The notes beneath the pieces are model-generated. The model saw only the letters and a list, made by a program, of their open reading frames with translations, was not told where the DNA came from and did no database searches. A stretch of 58,109 nt of DNA, from contig URAV01000022.1 of NCBI GenBank assembly GCA_900545915.1, positions 1 to 58,109 of the forward strand, in the 5' to 3' direction. This DNA comes from an uncultured Porphyromonadaceae bacterium (GTDB lineage: Bacteria; Bacteroidota; Bacteroidia; Bacteroidales; Coprobacteraceae). Both the position numbers and the translations under genes were made by a program. Shown in pieces: positions 54,646 to 58,109 of this stretch (positions within the stretch are counted from its first letter, which is position 1; every line of letters starts with the position of its first letter).

Positions 54646-55378
54646 TTTGTTGTCGGTCATTTTTTTGTTGATCGTTTCTGCAACATTCGCTCAGCAACGA
54701 CAATCGACAAACTCGACTCCTCAAAAAAAAGAAGAGAAAAAAGAATCTAAATATAAATTCCCGTTATTAAACGGGCTTATACTTGGTGTTGATTTGTATA
54801 ACCCTGTAGCAAATTTGTTCGGGCAGAAGTATGGAAATTATGAGGCGAGCTTGGAGTTGAATATGCATAATCGTTTCTTCCCTACATGGGAAATTGGAAT
54901 AGGACGAGCTGATAATAGACCAGAGGAAATGAATTTTACTTATGTTGGTAAACCGGCACTTTATAACCGCATTGGTATAAATTATAATTTCCATTACAAT
55001 AACGATGGGCCTGGAAATTTTTTTATAGGGTTAAGATATGGCTTTTCTTCTTTTAAATATGATATAACGAATATAACGTTGGAATCTTCCTATTGGGGAA
55101 CTTCATATAATGAAAGTATTACCGGACAAAAGTCCAGAGCACAATGGATTGAAGCATTAGGTGGTATTCGTGTTCGTTTGTATAAAGACTTGATGATGGG
55201 GTGGACTGTACGCTATAAATGGTTGATAAAAGCGAAAAATAATGAGTTTTCTACTCCATGGTTTATTCCCGGTTATGGAAATAAAGGATCGGTTCTGGGA
55301 ATAACTTATTCAATTTACTATAGGTTTCCATTGGGGAAAAAGAAGGTCGAGAATAAAATTGATGTGACCTCTGAATAA
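54626..55378 (+). CDS. DUF6048 family outer-membrane protein
   Basis: 250 residues. The signal peptide (ending TFAQQ) is followed by a Lys/Glu-rich linker and a beta-barrel-like body with alternating aromatic strands (YEASLELNMHNRFFPTWEIGIGRAD, FFIGLRYGFSSFKYDI and SVLGITYSIYYRFPLG near the end). This is the DUF6048 pattern; an eight-stranded barrel is plausible. It overlaps the DUF6452 gene by 20 bp, so the pair is translationally coupled. Confidence 0.83.
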   Translation: MLKKRNNLLSVIFLLIVSATFAQQRQSTNSTPQKKEEKKESKYKFPLLNGLILGVDLYNPVANLFGQKYGNYEASLELNMHNRFFPTWEIGIGRADNRPEEMNFTYVGKPALYNRIGINYNFHYNNDGPGNFFIGLRYGFSSFKYDITNITLESSYWGTSYNESITGQKSRAQWIEALGGIRVRLYKDLMMGWTVRYKWLIKAKNNEFSTPWFIPGYGNKGSVLGITYSIYYRFPLGKKKVENKIDVTSE

Positions 55379-55387
55379 TAAAAATTT

Positions 55388-55433
55388 ATAAGAAAAGGCT
55401 ATTTTGACAAATAACAAAATAGCCTTTTCTTAT
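55388..55433. terminator. Bidirectional terminator between DUF6048 and GH97 genes
   Basis: A perfect 18-bp inverted repeat (ATAAGAAAAGGCTATTTT at 55388-55405 and its complement at 55416-55433) carries T-rich ends on both strands, serving the convergent genes on either side. Confidence 0.9.
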
Positions 55434-55449
55434 AGAAAGTATAGTCTTT

Positions 55450-57564
55450 TTAATTTGTTTGAGAAGTATTTTCTTTTATATGAATGGCATAACCTCCGCT
55501 ACGTGCAATAGGAATAGTCAGTTCTGATTTAGAATCTACTCGGTAATTTTTGATGGTATAGGATTGTGGATGAGTTTCGTAATCGGCGTCTTCTCCATCA
55601 GCATATACGGTTGCGATATAATTCTTGTCTGGATCAAGAAAATCTAAGCGGATGTTTGAAATCCTTTTATTTTCATCTGTAATACTGCCGACGAACCATT
55701 CGTTTTCCCCTTTCTTTTTTCTGGCGATGGTGATATAATCCCCGGGTTCGGCTTCCAAAATTCGAGTATCATCCCAGTCAACAGGGACATCCTTAATAAA
55801 TTGGAAAGCATCAGCAAACCTTTCATAGTTTTCCGGTAAATCTGCTGCCATTTGTAAAGGACTGTACATCGTTACATATAAAGCTAATTGTTTTGATAAT
55901 GTTGTATTGACCCTATTTTTTACATTTGGATCATAATAGCTAAGATCTGTTTGGAAAATTCCCGGAGTGTAATCCATTGGACCTCCGATGAGTCTGGTAA
56001 ATGGTAATATGGTTTGATGATCGGGTTTAATATTTCCTAAAGCTTCATATTCTGTCCCTCGAGCCGATTCAGCAGCTAAATAGTTTGGGTAAGTACGGTG
56101 CATTCCTGTCGGGCGTACAGGTTCATGGGCATTAATCATGATTTTATAGTCAGCACCTTTTTCAATAGCTCTCAGATAATGATTTACCATGGTTTGTCCA
56201 TAATGATGTTCTCCTAAAGGAATGATTGTTCCGACATATCCCGATTTTACAGCATCGTAGCCATTGTCTTTCATAAATTGATAAGCTTCATTCATTCGGC
56301 GTTCATAGTTTGGAATCGAGGCTGATGTCTCATGATGCATAATCAATTTCACACCTTTTTGTGCAGCATATTTTTTAAGCTCATTTAAATCGAAATCCGG
56401 GTAGGGAGTAACGAAATCGAAAACATTTTCTTTCATTGTTCCGAACCAATCTTCCCATCCGATATTCCAACCTTCCACCAATACTCCGTCGAAACCGTGT
56501 TTAGCCGCAAAATCTATATAACGTTTTACATTCTCGGTGTTCGCAGCATGTCGTCCGTTCGGCTTTATTCGAGAATAGTCTATTTCATCGAGTTTTATAT
56601 TAGAAGTGTCTGCATAAGCCCAAGATCCCCCTTTAGGGATGAACATTTCCCACCAAACACCTACATACTTCATTGGCTTTATCCATGAAGTATCTTCAAT
56701 TTTATTGGGTTCGTTTAAATTGAGAATAGTTTTTGAAGCCAGAATATCTGCGGCATTATCGCTTATTAATATTGTTCTCCAAGGAGTTTGAGTTGCAGTT
56801 TGCATTCTGCCTTTTCCACCTAATGGGTCCGGAGTCAAGTGTGTAGATAATATTACGCCGGTACTATCCAGTTCCAATAACATAGCAGGGTAATCTTTTA
56901 AAGCGGCTTCATGTATATTTATATAAACCCCGTTACCTTTAAGCATCAGAGGAGTTTGTACGGTTATTTCCTTAGTCGGAGTTTGTGCCGAAATTTCTTC
57001 AGTAGCGCCATCTATCTGTTGGGGAATTTCTGACAATAATGATGTCGTATAATTATATTCGTTTGTATCGTAGTCTCCTCTTATCCAAAATACAGTATAA
57101 TCTCTCCCTAAATTGAATTGGGTAAGTTCTTCGGCAATTGTAAAATAAGAAAGATTCTTTTGATTTGGAAATTCATACCTAAACCCAAGTCCGTCATTGT
57201 ATAATCTGAATCGTATAATAACAGTTCTTTTCGGATTACCTTGCTCCAAAGTAATTTCCAGTTCATTATATTGATTTCGTATTTCTTTTACCTCTCCCCA
57301 CACGGGTTTCCATGTTTCATCAAAAGCAGATGTCGAACTTTTTAAAATGCTGAAATCATCTACCATGGATGGTATATTTTTCATTTCAAAACCGAGTCTA
57401 CTTTTTCCAATAATAGTTTTCCCTTTATACAGTAAAGAATAACATGGGACACCGTTATCGACATGAAATGTCAGATTTAATTGGTGATTGGGCGATTCAA
57501 TACTTTGAGCATGTCCTGTGAGTACCATAATAAAACAAAGAAATAAAAATAAATTTCTGTACAT
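55450..57564 (-). CDS. Glycoside hydrolase family 97 (alpha-glucosidase, SusB-like)
   Basis: 704 residues with a signal peptide ending GHAQ. The N-terminal beta-sandwich (about 22-290, with ESPNHQLNLTF and FRLYNDGLGFRYEF) is followed by the catalytic TIM barrel (WWEMFIPKGGSWAY, GFDGVLVEGWNIGWEDWFG) and a C-terminal beta domain. Candidate catalytic and calcium-binding residues lie in LIMHHETSASIPNY, NAHEPVRPTGMHRTYPN and ESARGTEYEALG. These Glu positions correspond to the inverting, SusB-type subgroup rather than the retaining alpha-galactosidase subgroup. It acts in the periplasm on alpha-linked oligosaccharides. It is a single gene with no SusCD pair beside it. Confidence 0.92.
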   Translation of the reverse strand: MYRNLFLFLCFIMVLTGHAQSIESPNHQLNLTFHVDNGVPCYSLLYKGKTIIGKSRLGFEMKNIPSMVDDFSILKSSTSAFDETWKPVWGEVKEIRNQYNELEITLEQGNPKRTVIIRFRLYNDGLGFRYEFPNQKNLSYFTIAEELTQFNLGRDYTVFWIRGDYDTNEYNYTTSLLSEIPQQIDGATEEISAQTPTKEITVQTPLMLKGNGVYINIHEAALKDYPAMLLELDSTGVILSTHLTPDPLGGKGRMQTATQTPWRTILISDNAADILASKTILNLNEPNKIEDTSWIKPMKYVGVWWEMFIPKGGSWAYADTSNIKLDEIDYSRIKPNGRHAANTENVKRYIDFAAKHGFDGVLVEGWNIGWEDWFGTMKENVFDFVTPYPDFDLNELKKYAAQKGVKLIMHHETSASIPNYERRMNEAYQFMKDNGYDAVKSGYVGTIIPLGEHHYGQTMVNHYLRAIEKGADYKIMINAHEPVRPTGMHRTYPNYLAAESARGTEYEALGNIKPDHQTILPFTRLIGGPMDYTPGIFQTDLSYYDPNVKNRVNTTLSKQLALYVTMYSPLQMAADLPENYERFADAFQFIKDVPVDWDDTRILEAEPGDYITIARKKKGENEWFVGSITDENKRISNIRLDFLDPDKNYIATVYADGEDADYETHPQSYTIKNYRVDSKSELTIPIARSGGYAIHIKENTSQTN

Positions 57565-57803
57565 GATATATTTATTTGCCGTTATTTAAAAGGAATATAT
57601 TTATAGAACAACGGAGACCTTGGATTTGTTATTGTCGGTTTTTTATTTTTTACAAAAGAAAAACTTTAGGAAAAACAAGCTTAATATGAAACTATTTCAG
57701 TTTTATATGCCTTTCTTTAGAAAAAGCAAATATTATTAAGTTGATGATTTATAGCAATTTGCATCTATTTAGTAGAAATATTTAAAAAAAAGGCTGTAAA
57801 AAA

Positions 57804-57835
57804 TTTGGAAGGGTAGAGTGAATGTATTACTTTTG
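57804..57835 (+). promoter_or_regulatory. rRNA operon promoter P1
   Basis: TTTG (57804-57807), a 20-bp spacer and TACTTTTG (57828-57835) followed by C match both boxes of the Bacteroidetes vegetative promoter. It lies about 220 bp upstream of the 16S gene. Confidence 0.75.
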
Positions 57836-57886
57836 CACACGCTTTTCGGGAGAGAGGGGCTGTAGTAAGAAAAAGGCAATAAGATT

Positions 57887-57918
57887 TTTGGATATAAACA
57901 AAAGAAGCCTTATATTTG
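57887..57918 (+). promoter_or_regulatory. rRNA operon promoter P2
   Basis: TTTG (57887-57890), a 20-bp spacer and TATATTTG (57911-57918) followed by C form a second consensus promoter 83 bp downstream of P1. Its spacing is identical to that of P1. Confidence 0.78.
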
Positions 57919-58055
57919 CAGTCCGTTTTTCGAGAAGAAGAGCGAGAGATAAAAGAGCTCATTGAAGAGATTACAATAGACAAGAAGTAGTACGAGACGA
58001 GGAAAAAGTCTCCGTCAAGAGCCAGCAGGTTGTGAGAAGTAAAAAAAAAGATATT

Positions 58056-58109
58056 ACAACGAAGAGTTTGATCCTGGCTCAGGATGAACGCTAGCGACAG
58101 GCCTAACAC
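58056..58109 (+). rRNA. 16S ribosomal RNA, 5' end (cut by the window edge)
   Basis: The sequence GAAGAGTTTGATCCTGGCTC at 58061 is the universal 16S start, continuing GGATGAACGCTAGCGACAGG and CCTAACAC. The mature 5' end is placed about 5 nt before GAAGAG by comparison with E. coli. Only about 54 nt lie in the window. The GGATGAACGCTAGCGACAGGC pattern is that of Bacteroidales. Confidence 0.96.

Larger units (their letters stand above)
57565..58055. other. Non-coding region and rRNA leader upstream of 16S
   Basis: This interval of about 490 bp holds no gene on either strand. The left half is AT-rich upstream DNA of the GH97 gene; the right half has two tandem rRNA promoters and a purine-rich leader (about 57925-58055). 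A long open frame on the minus strand runs through the leader into the 16S and is rejected as a gene. Confidence 0.7.

Noticed and set aside
57765..58109. Open frame of 114 codons on the minus strand over the rRNA leader and 16S start
   Set aside because: It runs antisense through two consensus rRNA promoters and the 16S gene and has no coding-like features.
1..58109. CRISPR arrays, prophage, integrase or transposase genes
   Set aside because: No regularly spaced direct repeats, cas genes, phage structural genes or full insertion sequences were seen; the only mobile-looking items are the small repeats listed.

Overview
The window comes from a member of the Bacteroidetes, almost certainly order Bacteroidales. 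Evidence: a SusC/SusD pair, BACON, DUF4843 and PKD-like lipoproteins, GldD/GldE, T9SS-type C-terminal sorting domains, a GH97 enzyme, many -7 elements of the form TAnnTTTG, and at the right edge a 16S rRNA 5' end reading GACAGGCCTAACAC. That 16S variant fits Barnesiella/Coprobacter-like lineages better than Bacteroides itself, but 50 bases cannot settle the genus.

Layout. 75-10728 (minus): a six-gene Sus-like operon, read as SusC, SusD, DUF4843 lipoprotein, PKD-like lipoprotein, zinc metalloprotease, BACON lipoprotein. 11363-13961 (minus): a TPM-domain membrane protein behind dGTPase. 14431-18775 (plus): dut, a TPR lipoprotein, a DUF4292 lipoprotein and an EnvC-like coiled-coil/LytM protein, closely packed and partly overlapping. 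18788-27006: a surface-glycan cluster (FemAB/GNAT-like protein, GT-C-like membrane protein, Wzx-like flippase, four glycosyltransferases). 27167-32350: an ArgE-type M20 deacylase, an acyl-CoA synthetase, prfB with its programmed +1 frameshift, and argB. 32440-37694 (minus): two tandem metalloprotease paralogues of the type seen in the Sus locus, one with an intact metzincin site and one with the site destroyed. 38012-43480 (plus): NDH-2, proC, ssb, then gldE-gldD-phosphopantetheinyl transferase behind a structured leader. 43667-49660: a T9SS-exported beta-helix/SGNH esterase-like protein, then a membrane-spanning kelch sensor fused to a cytoplasmic winged-helix/BTAD-like regulator, with a perfect 18-bp inverted repeat upstream. 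50130-51377 (minus): another T9SS-exported protein. 51641-51854 (minus): SRP RNA and tRNA-Thr sharing a promoter and a terminator. 52077-55378 (plus): DUF4199 protein, bactoprenol-type glycosyltransferase, nitroreductase, DUF6452 and DUF6048 proteins. 55450-57564 (minus): GH97. 57804-58109: tandem rRNA promoters, leader and the 16S start.

Two things are not explained by ordinary gene annotation. First, a dispersed element of about 155-180 bp with terminal inverted repeats (MITE-like) occurs as four near-complete and three partial copies. One copy supplies the stop codons of both flanking genes. Second, the kelch/winged-helix regulator with its paired operator-like repeats and neighbouring exported esterase looks like a self-contained one-component sensing module. 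This module is the best candidate here for a poorly described system.
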